DNA of 64,000 bases. It comes from Oenanthe sinensis. Lineage: Eukaryota > Streptophyta > Magnoliopsida > Apiales > Apiaceae. The notes below the pieces were generated by a model. That model was not told the DNA's origin and did not search any database. It worked only from the letters and a program-made list of their open reading frames with translations. The DNA lies in the NCBI GenBank assembly GCA_028671895.1, contig CM053810.1, forward strand, positions 59,025,501 to 59,089,500, in the 5' to 3' direction. Position numbers and translations under genes: made by a program. The first letter of the stretch is position 1. Every line of letters starts with the position of its first letter. Shown in pieces: positions 18,821 through 30,433 of this stretch.

Positions 18821-21736
18821 TGTGTAGAAAAACACCGTTTCTGCATAATTTACAATCTTGCAACAATTTCTTGAAATTGTTTAATTATTTAGGGATAGGT
18901 GTTTCTATTATAATGCTATATACGTAGATCTAAGAACAGATTTTAAAGACGACCCTCAGCTGTAGATTGGTCATTGGAAGACATTCATACAACATATTTC
19001 TTTTACTACAATCCTCATTTTTAATTGGTGACTGACAATGCACCTAAACTTTTTCCTGTTTGTCCTCATACAAGTCCTGCAAATCCTTTTGTTACTGTTA
19101 TATGATGCATACATTATTTAAGTTTTTCTTTTGATGGATGGCCAAATAATTATTTATTTATTATATCTCATGTATACAGGAAAAAGGAAACCACAATTGA
19201 TACTGTTAGACCATGGCCTGTACAAGGAACTTGGCGTGTCAACCAGAACCAACTATGCTGCGCTGTGGAAGGTGTTTTTGTAATCTCTCTATCTATAAAG
19301 ATTTTTCCCAACACACTAGCTTTGTCTGTTTCTTGTTATAACTTATAATTATCTTGATTCGACACTTTTTGTACAGGCATTAGTATTTGCCGATGCCAAT
19401 GCCATAAAGGAAAATTGTGTAAAGCTAGGTGCTGGAGAAGACCTGTACCCACTCTTTGCAGGGATCCTTACCATGAAGCCATGGGAGAGGGTTATTGATC
19501 CAGCTGTTGATCATCTAGTCATGCGAGGCAATGCCGGTGATCATTCAGAACTGCAGGTAAATTCAATTAAAGGGTTTATATTGAATCCATATCCTAGTCA
19601 CTTGCTGTGCTGTTGGGGAGATGTTTGCCATGATTCATGACAAAATAAATACCAAATTTGTTGCATAAGGATGCCTTAAAGTTAAATCACAAGTCAATAC
19701 TGGTACTATTAAAGTATACAGAAGGAGGATGCAACAGTTCCCACTTCCCACATGGAATGATATCTTCATCTTAGATTTGGATGCATTATCAAGAGCTTGA
19801 ACTATAGCCAAATTTCTGCTGGGCAGCAAAGAATGTGGATAAATAACACAAACAGATCCATTGAATTATTAGCGAGATAACATATAATTTGATTGTTAAT
19901 GTCGCAAATTGCAATGTCAATTAATATTAACAGGGTAAGAAGCTGTGTTTGAGCGTGATCTTTGCTTTTATTAATATTCCACTTTTTTTTTCTGCAGATG
20001 TATGCTTCACAATATTTCCCTGAAATCACAGAGCTCCTGCGAAGGCTGCCTCGTGTAATTCTTTTGATGCTGAAGACCAACGACTGTTTACGAGCAGTTA
20101 ATAACTCACTGGTACAACATATCCACTTTCAAAGACTTAGTAATGTTCACATGATATGATATTAAAGTTGTTACATGTTGTGTGGTTCTTTCAGTATCTT
20201 CTGGCAATTTCTCTGCCACCTCATCTTGGCATATAATAAAAATGTGTGTTTTCTTTTCTATAAAATAGGATTCATGAAAAAAAAATGTACATACCGAATC
20301 ACATTTGTTGCTGGTTAAAATACTTAACAATATAATCATACGTGGCATAGTTACAAAACATAATTGAAATTACTCACAAAACATTACCCAATGAAGTTCA
20401 ATAACTTAAATTGTTCAGTTCTAGGTAGAATAACAGATATATGGAGGCTAGAGATGTGGAGAATAGAGTAGTCAAAATACGTTCCATTAGAGAATCGGAA
20501 TGCAAGAGATGGTGGACCTGGTTCTTGAGAGGCAGAACTGCAGGAGGGAGACAAGCCAAGAGGAAGTGAGGCAGATGAATTAGGATTTTGTTTCAAGATA
20601 AGGTGATATTGATGTGACTTGGTTTCTTTTCAGCTAGGGAATCTTATGTTGTGTTTGGTTGGGGAGAAAAGGAAAGGAATGGAATGAGTGAGATTTAAAG
20701 GAAACAATGGAGATTTAATGAAATATTTGAAAAGAAATGAGAGAGTGCAAATTTGTTATGATAAGAATTATGAAGAAAATGGGTATGATAGGGAATGGAG
20801 CATTCCTTCTCAAAGTGGGGGTTTGAGCTCTAGTTTATGTTGTTAGGTAAGGAGTGGAATGGAGGTAGGAATGAAATTTTTGTACATTAACCCATATTTA
20901 AGTTCAAATTTAATTCCATGCCTTCCAATTTCATTCATCCCAACCAAACACAACATTAGTCTTTCTCACTAAGGAAAAGGTCAGATTGCGAGGAGTGCTA
21001 TATTGCCAATTTGAAGCTGGCTTAATACCGCAAATTTTCACTCACACTTTTTGTGGCTTACTTGCGAAGCATGCTTTTTATAACATTGCCACTACCGTTG
21101 TTTACCTTTTCATCTTTGTCATTAAATAGACCTTATCAACCACAGCCAGTATATCCCACTCATTATAAGGTCTCAGGAGGGTGAGATGTACACAAGCCTT
21201 AGTCCTATGGCCTACTCTATTTTTCAGAGAGCCTACTTTGATAGAGACCTCCGACTTGTGATCAAATATTTATGAAATATAAAGAAAATGTTCAAATTCC
21301 TAAAAGGAATTTAAAAAATTATTAGTATCTTGTATAATGTATATAACAAACTTTAAATTACTTGTTAATTCAAGCTACCTTTATCGGAAATTACTTTAAA
21401 TTATTTTTTGCACAAGTGAGAAAAGGGAAATTCAAATCTTGAACTATCTTTGGTAGAACTGTGTTGGTACTGAGTTGCTAATATTATATGGTTGGATCAA
21501 ATTACTTCTGAGTTCTGTTGCATTTTCTTCAACAGCTGCAGAGATCTTCGCTCGAGTCATTTTTGATCATTGGAAGAGTTTCATCCGAGGCAGTTATCGA
21601 GGCAAAATTATTACAAAATAAGTCTTTCCTGCGGTATATAAGTGCTTGGCTAGAAAATTTGTCATTAGAAGCGCGAATGTTGGTAATGCGGATAGCCTTG
21701 TGGATTTTTCAACTTCGCAGAATTTTGGCCTTCTGA
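13413..21736 (+). CDS. ABC1/ADCK1-like atypical kinase (AT2G40090-like)
   Basis: Twelve exons join in frame to 534 aa, close to the Arabidopsis homologue AT2G40090 as remembered: 13413-13584, 14050-14204, 14346-14471, 14616-14711, 14846-14946, 15225-15261, 15382-15600, 16402-16513, 19180-19271, 19377-19556, 19998-20111, 21536-21736. All introns are GT-AG. UbiB/ABC1 kinase marks are KLGQ at residues 101-104 (the KxGQ motif), the Ala-rich ATP loop near 161-168, the AVK lysine at 183, the catalytic stretch VHCDPHEAN at 317-325 and DHG at 350-352. Relatives in mitochondria or plastids act in quinone and lipid homeostasis; the substrate of this member is not known to me. The basic N-terminus with a small hydrophobic segment fits organelle targeting or a membrane anchor. 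Intron 8 carries a foldback insertion and intron 11 a Tourist MITE; neither disturbs the exons. Confidence 0.92.
16940..17347 (-). pseudogene. Retrotransposon gag fragment, left arm
   Basis: Part of the capsid-like domain of a Ty3/gypsy gag (Retrotrans_gag type), readable on the minus strand. Further upstream on that strand, after a stop, a piece similar to the usual PPEF...P(I/F)...A...WL start of this domain can be seen (about 17350-17420), absent from the right arm. No protease, RT or LTR accompanies it. It is a captured or degraded fragment, not a gene. Confidence 0.85.
18148..18558 (+). pseudogene. Retrotransposon gag fragment, right arm
   Basis: Same gag fragment as the left arm in opposite orientation, with a small number of substitutions (for example LSRYLEDQ in the left arm and LPRYLQDQ here). 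The shared part ends at the same AQKC/IQKCRL-type terminus followed by a stop. Upstream is a Gln-rich stretch (about 18030-18120) corresponding to the poly-Gln linker common in such gag proteins. Confidence 0.85.
18790..18815. repeat. (AT)n microsatellite
   Basis: About 13 AT units just right of the foldback element in intron 8. Confidence 0.9.
20647..20955. mobile_element. Tourist-like MITE in intron 11 of the ABC1K gene
   Basis: A 309-base element with 17-base perfect inverted ends (TGTTGTGTTTGGTTGGG and its complement) and TTA on both sides (20644-20646 and 20956-20958). A three-base TTA duplication is the signature of PIF/Harbinger elements. No coding capacity. Confidence 0.85.
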
Positions 21737-24010
21737 AAGACAATGTCCGCGACTCATTATAAATTTTAGGCAAACCCCTCTCACGTCATTCTTTGTCTCA
21801 ACGGCCACTCATATATCTAATCCCCCAACTAAATATGGGATTGTTTTATGAGCACTTCACTCAATCAATTTTTTAGTCCCCAGTCCATGATTTGCCCGTT
21901 CTTTAAAATTTTTAAATTTTGCTGCTATTGGTCGGCAAAATTCTGCCATATTTTTGTTGTATAATGTTACTTATTGGGAAGATGTAGATACAAGGAAATT
22001 CTTTTGAGCATCATAATCTGGATGTTCCCCATGCTGTTTTTTCAGCGGATCAGAGAGACGAGGGAACATCAGAATCTATTTACGTGAACAAAATTTGGTT
22101 TTTGGAAGGAGAATATATGTATTATTTGATGAAATACAAGCAAGAAGTTGCATTCATGTGACCATGTATCTTGAGCTTTGGATTCCTTTTCAGAGTTAAT
22201 CGCGAAAAAGGATGGAACTGAAGGTAATGCAGAAGTACTTGCCTATCTTAACGTCAAAAATTCATGGAGACTGACAGGCCATATGTGATATGACACCGTA
22301 TTGATTTGTTGGTCGGAATAAATGGTAAAGAAACATGTGATATAATTTGAAGTCAAACATATTAATTTGTTTGACAGTGAAAAATCATGTAACAAAATTA
22401 ATTTCAAATAAAACGTACTCAATATATTTACTATATTTTATTATAGACCGCTGATACTGTCGTCTCATGTTTCCAACTTGCTATTGTTATTAATAGTTAT
22501 GCAAGAAGTTCAAATTTTTAGGTATATTTATGATTTTTTTAAAAAGAAAGAAATATTTGCAAAAAGATGTGCAACCACATATGTTATGAAATATAGAATC
22601 ATGCGACATGGTTGACAAGTGTATATATCTATATAAAGGGGCGGGTAGTAAATAGTAGGATCCTAGTGAATAAATGAGGGCATGGAGTTATAGGTGGGGG
22701 ATTGAATGAGGAAAGGTGGAGTCTGAGGAAATATTCATCATACCGTCAATGCAGTTGGCCTATAATTACACTAATTGCAACTCAATTATTATACAGTATT
22801 TCCTTTTTTCTGGCTTTAATCCGGTTGGTTTGGGATCATACTCCATAATTTGTGTGTCTATATATATGTATGTATATGTTAATTTAGACGGAAGGATTCA
22901 AATACAAGTTACGGGTAATTTATAAGTTCACCGCATATTTTAAAAAATCATTATTTTTTAATTTATTTAGCGGTAATAATCCATCTTATTTATTGAATTA
23001 AAATTGTGATATGTCTCTCAATATGAATTGGAGTGTTATAAATTCCTATACTTAAATTTTTAACATTCTCATCAGGTTTTATGAAAATCGCAATTCTACG
23101 TCATTATATTATAATAAAACCTAATTTTATAATATAATATATGTAGAGTTGGGTTTTTTTTAAGAATTAGTTAATTTGATGAACACTTTTTATTTTATAA
23201 AATTTATCACATTTTTTATTCAAAATACGTGTCCTATAAATATAAACACAATTGTGAGAAAATTTTATATATTTGAAAAAAAATAATAAAAAATGTTTAC
23301 CAGACACATTTATATGACGTATAGAATATATTAGTCCTCCATTTCTTATTTTATAAAAAAAATCACATTTTTCATCAAAACACATGTGTTCTGTAAATAA
23401 AAACATAACTATGAGAATAAATTATAAATTTAGAAAAAAATTAATAAAAACATATTTATAGAACACACAATGTATTTCTACATAACATAATAATTTTCCA
23501 AAAAAAAATAGTTCTCATTTGAGTCTAACTCTTATAATATATGTGGCTAATAAATAAATAATTTATATTATTCCATCCTTTTACATTTTTCATATCGAGT
23601 ATTATTGATTCCATATCATTATCTAATAAATTTAATTAATTATACAATTTGATCAACACGAATATTGGGTCCGTGACATCCGTAGATATAAAGTAAAAAT
23701 GTACATACTTGATTGTGTTTATTTCTTTCATTGTACTGTTATCATTTTCTACAAATTTTCAGGCAGGACTGAGAAATATAAATGGAGATTGAAGAGATGA
23801 CGTGATGAGAATGATGGTGCATTAAAAGCTGTACGTTTCGGTGACAAGTAAATAGTAGGGGAGAACATAGTTAATGGTTCAACTAACCACCTAAAACAAT
23901 ACCCGATACACACACACACACACACATTGAAACATACTTGCATACTATTATATAACTGACCCCCGTAATACTCGGGTATCTTCTTTATACCAGAAGAAAA
24001 GAGAAGAAAG
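21737..24010. other. Spacer between the ABC1K and GDSL genes
   Basis: Holds the 3' end of the ABC1K transcript and the GDSL promoter. No further gene was recognised. A tandem duplication of about 170 bases lies near 23165-23470 (both units contain TATTTTATAAAA, CACATTTTT and ATAAACA). A (CA)n run is at about 23910-23925. TATATAA at 23949-23955, 56 bases before the GDSL start codon, is a possible TATA box. Confidence 0.5.
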
Positions 24011-27000
24011 ATGGTGGGTCCAGAGAGGCCTCAGATAGTGTTATTTGGATCCTCCATTGTTCAGATGAGTTATAGCCATGGTGGTTGGGGTTCCATTCTT
24101 TCTGATATCTATTCTCGTAAGGTATAATATAATCCTCCCCCCCTTCTTTTTCTTTTTTGTTTTTGTATAAATTTTTGTTGGAGTTTGTTTATAATTGGAT
24201 TATTGTATGTGGGAAATTTTTGTTTACATCAAGATTCTATCTTTTATGCTTAATCAGTATCATCAACTAGCATTATTGGGTTCAGTAGTAAAAATGTATT
24301 GTTTACTCTCCTCGTACCATGGTTTGGCAAAGTAGAAAAGTGTGTGTTTGTTGATTGAGACAGTTCGAGGCCTCGAAAAGAAGTAGAAAAGTAGTAAATT
24401 AATTTGGAGCCATTGCTTGAAAAAATTGTCATTTTTGTGGACAAATTTGCATGGTGCTTCTTTATTGGAAGGGAATGCAAGTAGTATAGATGATTTTGGA
24501 AAATCTTTTATTTTACTTTGGTTGATGTTATTGAGCGTATATAGTTAACTTTTTGATTTCTGATATTAACAAGTAAAAGGTCAATGAGGACTTTTTAAAC
24601 AAAATCTTGCAGCTTGAAAAACATATGTTCAAAAACTTTAAAGTTCATAATTAAGAACGTAAGCACAATGGATCCAATCATTTTTTTAAGATAGCAATAT
24701 GTGAACAGGCGAATTACTTGCTACTTAGTACCTCTTTTAAATGAGAGGCAGAGGGCCTCTTCTCAAATCTGTTAGAACCCTAAAGGCAGATGAAAAACGA
24801 GAATTCTAATTATCATACAAAATAAAGCTCCCGTCTCAACATACTCTTAGTACCCCTTTTAAACCTTTTTGCTCCATCTTTCTTGCAATGTGTCGACATT
24901 GTTGATAGAAAGCTTTTTTCAGTCTTATGTAGTTGCAACTTGCAATCTATGTTATCTATGTTACTCAACTCTTCAGTTTCAGCTGCCGTACTTGTGCCTT
25001 ACACTCGAACACAATTCACACAACACTTATTCAATGTTGGATCCTTTGACTGAAATGTGGACACTTTGACCATTGGTTTATCCTCATAGAAGATGAACTA
25101 GGATGCAAAGACAAAAAATAGGAGAAAAAGAAAAAAGGGGAAAAAGAAAAGGGAAGAGGAGAAGACGACGACTAATTTGCAAAGTCTCTTACAAAATCAT
25201 GTTTAATTTGAGTTTAATTGCAAAGAGATTGTAACTAATGTAGTTGTTTATTAATAAACCATGATGTGTCTCTGTACTAGTGTCCAAAAAACAGGATATA
25301 GAGGGTAGCAATTTCGGATTCTGGGTCGGGTTCGTGTCGGGTCAGATTGTACCTGATTATTTCGGGTTGATTTTTTCCTAACCCTAACCCGTACCTATCG
25401 GGTTCGTGTCGGGTTTCGGGTCATTTTGGGTTTCACCACCTTAACTTTTTTTTAGAGTGATTGAAATTATACTCCTATATTATATACTCCGTCTGTCCTG
25501 ATTTATATTGAATTATATGGACCGATTGTTTTTGCACAAATTTTAAGAAAGAACGGTTCATTTCTCTTTCATTGCACGTGAAAGTTACAATTCAAATATA
25601 TAATATGTACAGGTTAAAAAAAAGGCATGACATGTATAAAATATTGTTATTACTATTAAATAATTATGAAAGTTACTTTATTGTACTTAAATCTAGTTAT
25701 TTTAAATATAAAGTATTTAAAAAATAGGGCTATAAATAAATGGTTCATTAATTTTCGGGTCATTTTAGGGTTTCAGGTTCGTGTCTGGTTGTACCTGGTT
25801 ATTTCGGGTTGAATATTTACTGACCCAAATTCGTATTTTTTCGGGTTGGGTTCGTGTCGGGTTTCAGGTCGGGTGGGAAATTGCCACCCCTAGATATAGT
25901 CCCTGTGTCCCCAATTTCCAGAAATCCCAAGTCTAGCACTCTGACATATGTTGTGTCAAATATTCTGTACCTGTTCACTCCGGCATTCTTCTTTTTATTT
26001 TTTGGATCCTGCTTACTTGAGTAACATAGTTTGCTATAACCAGTGTAAATGTGAGGTCCAATTTCGTCTGGATTTTTCAAAATCTTCCACCAAAATGTGA
26101 TGCAAATATTAGAATAAACGTGCATCATCAGATGAAACCTGTATAGTGTTTTTTTACTTAAGTTACCAGATTATTAAGTTTCTGTGATTCTACCCACAAG
26201 CTAAGATGCTATCTTTAGTATATATTTTAGGCAGAAATCATCTACATAAAGTTGTTTAGTCCACTTGACTCGAGTACTCGCAATCCTCTGAGGAAAAAAA
26301 ATACTTGAGTACTCATGATCATTTCTTTATGTTGACGTACAAAGCATCTTAATTCTCATGATTTGTCATCCCTATATCCTTTGAGACATTGGATTATATT
26401 TTAGTTGGACCTGAGGATCTTCAGATTCAAACTTGGATTTATTTTCACAGATGATTTAGCAAGTGTGGCTAAGAGTTGAAACTTTGTATCCTAACACCTA
26501 AAGCTACAAATTTATGAGCTTCTTGGAGTTTTTTCGATTTACGATCATATAGGCTGCCCATTTTATTACATATTAGTGATACTATACTGCTAACTTAACA
26601 CATTAAGTTATATCCTGGTTAGAAGGAAGACCTTTGACCACTCTGAAATTGACACGTAACTGAAAATATCCTTTGCATAATACTTGTGTGGCCATTCCCA
26701 TTTATGTCATTTTTCGTGCTATTGCAGGCAGACATAATATTGCGAGGATACTACGGTTGGAACTCCCGGCGTGCTATTGAAGTGCTTGATCAAATCTTTC
26801 CAAAGGTGATGTAATTTGATCTGGAAGTGTAATTAGCATTAAACATGTATACCTCAAGATAAGATTTTAAATGTTACAAGTTGCGCTTAGTGGTTGCTAT
26901 TCTTCCGTTCTGGAAGATCTTAAATTTTACAAGTAAATTCTGTAACTTGTAAGTTGGGATGGACATCCCTCAGCTTAAGGGTCTTTACTCTTTACTACTG

Positions 27001-27328
27001 TCTGCAAAATGCAAATAGTATTATTACATCGCGTAAATACCATTGATGTTAAATGTAGAAATAAGTGACTATGATGCAAATAAGGCTACCCAATTTAGCT
27101 GAGGATTGTTGTAATGCTTGTGTACTAATTTACAAATGTTATTGGAGTACAACATATTGCTATATATTCTTTAGCATTTATATTTGTATTCCAATGATAT
27201 AATTATATCAAATTATCTATCTTCATCTAATTCTAAGATCTCTAATTTTTGTGCCAAGGAGATTTGTTGATAGTAAATCTGTGCTTTCCTCATTTCAGGA
27301 TGCTGCCGTTCAGCCTTCCTTGGTGATT

Positions 27329-27360
<32 letters not shown>

Positions 27361-29338
27361 GCATTCATCTGGTCTTGGTCCTCATGTACCACTTCCTGAA
27401 TATGTTGAGAACATGAGGAAAATTGCAATTCATCTCAAGGTAGGTACCTAATCTAATGTATTTTTCTTTTAAGTATAGTTCTATTTGGTAAACCTAAAGG
27501 AAAGTTGCTATGTGATACGATGGAAAAGGTTCATTGCAACACTAGCAACATAATGTCTTGCATAGTTGCATGGTATCTGAACATAATTTATGAAATAAGC
27601 ACAAAATTTTCATTTTCTTAGCAATAGTGTGGTCAATTTAGAGACTCGTTTGGTAATTGCATAGTTGACAGCAGCGAATGAGATAGCACTGGGAGATCAG
27701 TATTTGTTTATTTAGATAAGTAATAAACGAGAAAACTCTTAATTTGTACAGGAAAGTCGAAGGTTAAACCGTAAACACTAAATTGACCTACATTTTCATC
27801 GATCATTGAAAGTTATGATTACAAGTACTGCTTTGATTAAGTGAGAGACTTGTAAAAACATATAATTATGCAAATTTTTCTCATATAAACGGCAACAGTT
27901 GAAGTCATGAGTCAATTTTTTTTACTTAGAGATTTGAGTGATTTGTACTCTAACATTACTTCTGAATATCAGAGCCTTTCAGATACAACTCGCATAATTT
28001 TTCTTAGTTCTCCACCTCTCAACGAGGTCCATCTACGTGAGAACCAGAGGTACTTTCACTCATATATGCTATGCCTATATATGTTGTTATAAATATTATA
28101 TAATTCTTATATTAATAAATTATTTATTGAAATCAGTGCAGCATTAAGTGCGCTAGTTCGAACAAATGAGCTGTGCCGAGAATATTCAGAAGCTTGTATA
28201 GACTTGTGCCATGAGGTGGGCGTGAAAGTCGTTGATCTTTGGACTGCGATTCAGCAAAAAGATGATTGGTTGACTGCTTGCTTTACGTAAGTCTCTTGAC
28301 ATTATTGGTTTCTCTTCTACAATATTCTGGCAAGAGCTTTAAGTGATCTATACATAATCAAGGGTTATGGAGCTGGTAGCTAAACATTATATTAGATGGA
28401 ACATCCTCTAAACTGTGATAACAATTTTCTATATATATAACGGAACGCTATTGGATCAAATGAGAAAGACATTGTTGAGAAAAAGTTAGAAATTATTTTG
28501 TCCTAACTTTTCCTTCCATTTTAGTAGTCTGCTATGTACAATTGTAGTTGTAAGAAACTCCTTCCTCTCTAGGGTCCCAAACGGAACCCAGTTTGTGCTC
28601 CTTGTATGTGTTTAATATATCTTCTTCATGCTGCAAACAAGCATCTTTATGGAAATGAATATCTACGTTTTTGAACTAGACTTTGATCTCATCTTGGAAA
28701 AGGAAGTTGTGTTGCTTCACATATGTACTTCTGTGTATGCTGCCGGATGTCTTCACTATCCATGTGTTGTGACAAATTTGACTATATCTTTCATATATAC
28801 ATTAATCAGGTGCGGACTTCTGAGGTTTTTCTGAAGATATAGGTCACAACCGTATTGTTATTTACTTTGTATATAGGAACTATCCGCTTGCAAATGCAAA
28901 TGGACAATACTTGAGCATTTTTTGTTCACTATTTCTATCCACTGACACATTTTTAAACTGTCCACATATCCTGAATGTTTAATTTTTATAATTTATAAAC
29001 ACGCTTTTTGGAGTAGTTGCTATAATTTTTGAAAATTGTAGTTTTGTTTCTTTTCTGGAACTATGTGTCGTGTTATATAAAGATATATGGCAACTTTTTA
29101 AACTCGTTTTCTCTTATTCAGAGATGGAGTTCATTTATCTGCTGAGGGAAGCAAGATAGTCGTGCGGGAGATACTAAAGGTGCTCAAAGAAGCTGATTGG
29201 ACCCCTTCTTCCTTACACTGGAAATCCATGCCAACAGAATTTGCAGGGGAGTCACCTTGGAATCTTGTCAGTGCAGATGGAAAAAGCACCCTAGATCCAT
29301 CCGATTGGACTTTTTATAGAGAAATTAAGTGGGACTAA
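24011..29338 (+). CDS. GDSL-type esterase/lipase, CPRD49-like
   Basis: Six exons give 257 aa: 24011-24121, 26728-26805, 27299-27439, 27973-28049, 28137-28286, 29122-29338. The length matches the short CPRD49-type SGNH hydrolases. Block I reads FGSSIVQ with the nucleophile Ser15. Gly47 in RGYYGWNSR forms block II, Asn79 in FGGND block III, and Asp187 and His190 in TDGVHLS complete the catalytic triad (block V). All SGNH residues are present, so an active enzyme is expected. The family hydrolyses ester bonds in lipids or acylated carbohydrates; the substrate is unknown. There is no clear signal peptide (MVGPERPQ start), unlike the long secreted GDSL lipases, so a cytosolic location is likely. 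A hAT-like MITE sits in intron 1. Confidence 0.93.
25302..25891. mobile_element. hAT-like MITE rich in GGGTCGGGTT, in GDSL intron 1
   Basis: Left end AGGGTAGCAATTTCGG and right end, read inverted, AGGGGTGGCAATTTCCC form imperfect inverted ends. The flanks GGATATAG (25294-25301) and AGATATAG (25892-25899) agree in seven of eight bases, the 8-bp duplication size of hAT elements. Both inner arms are rich in GGGTCGGGTT/CGTGTCGGGT words. The middle (about 25450-25740) is AT-rich and starts with a Stowaway-like CTCCGTCTGTCC end. Confidence 0.72.
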
Positions 29339-30433
29339 AAAATAACCTACCACCAGAAGCTAAAGAAAGCGCCCAAGAAAATGAATTACAGATGGAATAG
29401 AATCGAGAATTTCTGCACGATTAGTGATATTACATGTGATTCGTTAGGCTACGATATTGACATATGTTTATTATATATAATTCATTAGGCTACAATGTTG
29501 ACATGCTTATGTTCCAGTTTATTAAAAAGCAGTTTTATCCTGTTTATATTACCAGCTTAGCCAGTCTATTATTTCATGCTTTATGAAGGAACCAAGTTAG
29601 TGAAGTGCTATACTTGATCAACCTTGAGAGTTGTCATTTGTAAAAAGAATTTGACTGAACTAGCGCAAACATATTTCTTCTTCAAGGAGACAGCTTGAAC
29701 CCTCAAGGCCTCAACACAGGAGACCTTTGTTGACATTCTTTGGTTGACAGAAAAGAAAACAGCATTCACGTATAAACCTTATGCTTATATTCAGCTGTAT
29801 TTATTGTTAATACCTACAAAATTTACACAAATTTTACGAGTTGATCACAACAGAAGTTAACGAATGTTTTAGAATCAACAGAGCATGTGTAATCAAAGTG
29901 GATGTTGGGTAGGGTAATAATGGACTTCACACTTTTGTTTGTAAATGACATGTCTTTATATTCAGCTGAATAATCCATGGACGACACTTCTAATCCCAAT
30001 CACCAAATCCTTAAGCCACCCCCACATTCAACAATTGTCTCTGCTGCTGCACCATTGCCTCGAGCCAGAGGCAACACCTGTATGCGGAGAAACTCTACCT
30101 TCAGCCTCCAGTGGAGGAGACCTTCACCTTTCAAATAATGTAAGAGACTCTGTACCTTAAGACCTGTCTGTGCAACAAGTTCAATGCATGTTTTGCTATT
30201 GATCATAAAGTTGTAGTGTCATAACAATCAATGAACCTGATGAGTAACCAAATGAATACATTGCTTAAAAATAAGGGTATTTCTAAAGCAGAGTTGATGA
30301 AGTAAATTAGTTCTATGCATCTTAAGCAGCGCTACATAATGACAACACGTGGAATCCCACTGGCCAGTAGACATGTTTGCTTTAAGAAGCCCACATGATT
30401 CACATAAATCCAGACAATGAGATTTCCTTAAGT
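29339..30433. other. Convergent spacer between GDSL and cyclophilin genes
   Basis: Contains the 3' ends of two convergent genes. A less AT-rich patch at about 29945-30206 has an uninterrupted 68-codon frame on the minus strand beginning MINSKTCIELV. I do not recognise it, it has no visible splice partner, and it may be non-coding transcript sequence. Confidence 0.45.

Noticed and set aside
25375..25400. Interstitial telomere repeat
   Set aside because: Only about two units of CCCTAA are present, within a MITE rich in similar words.
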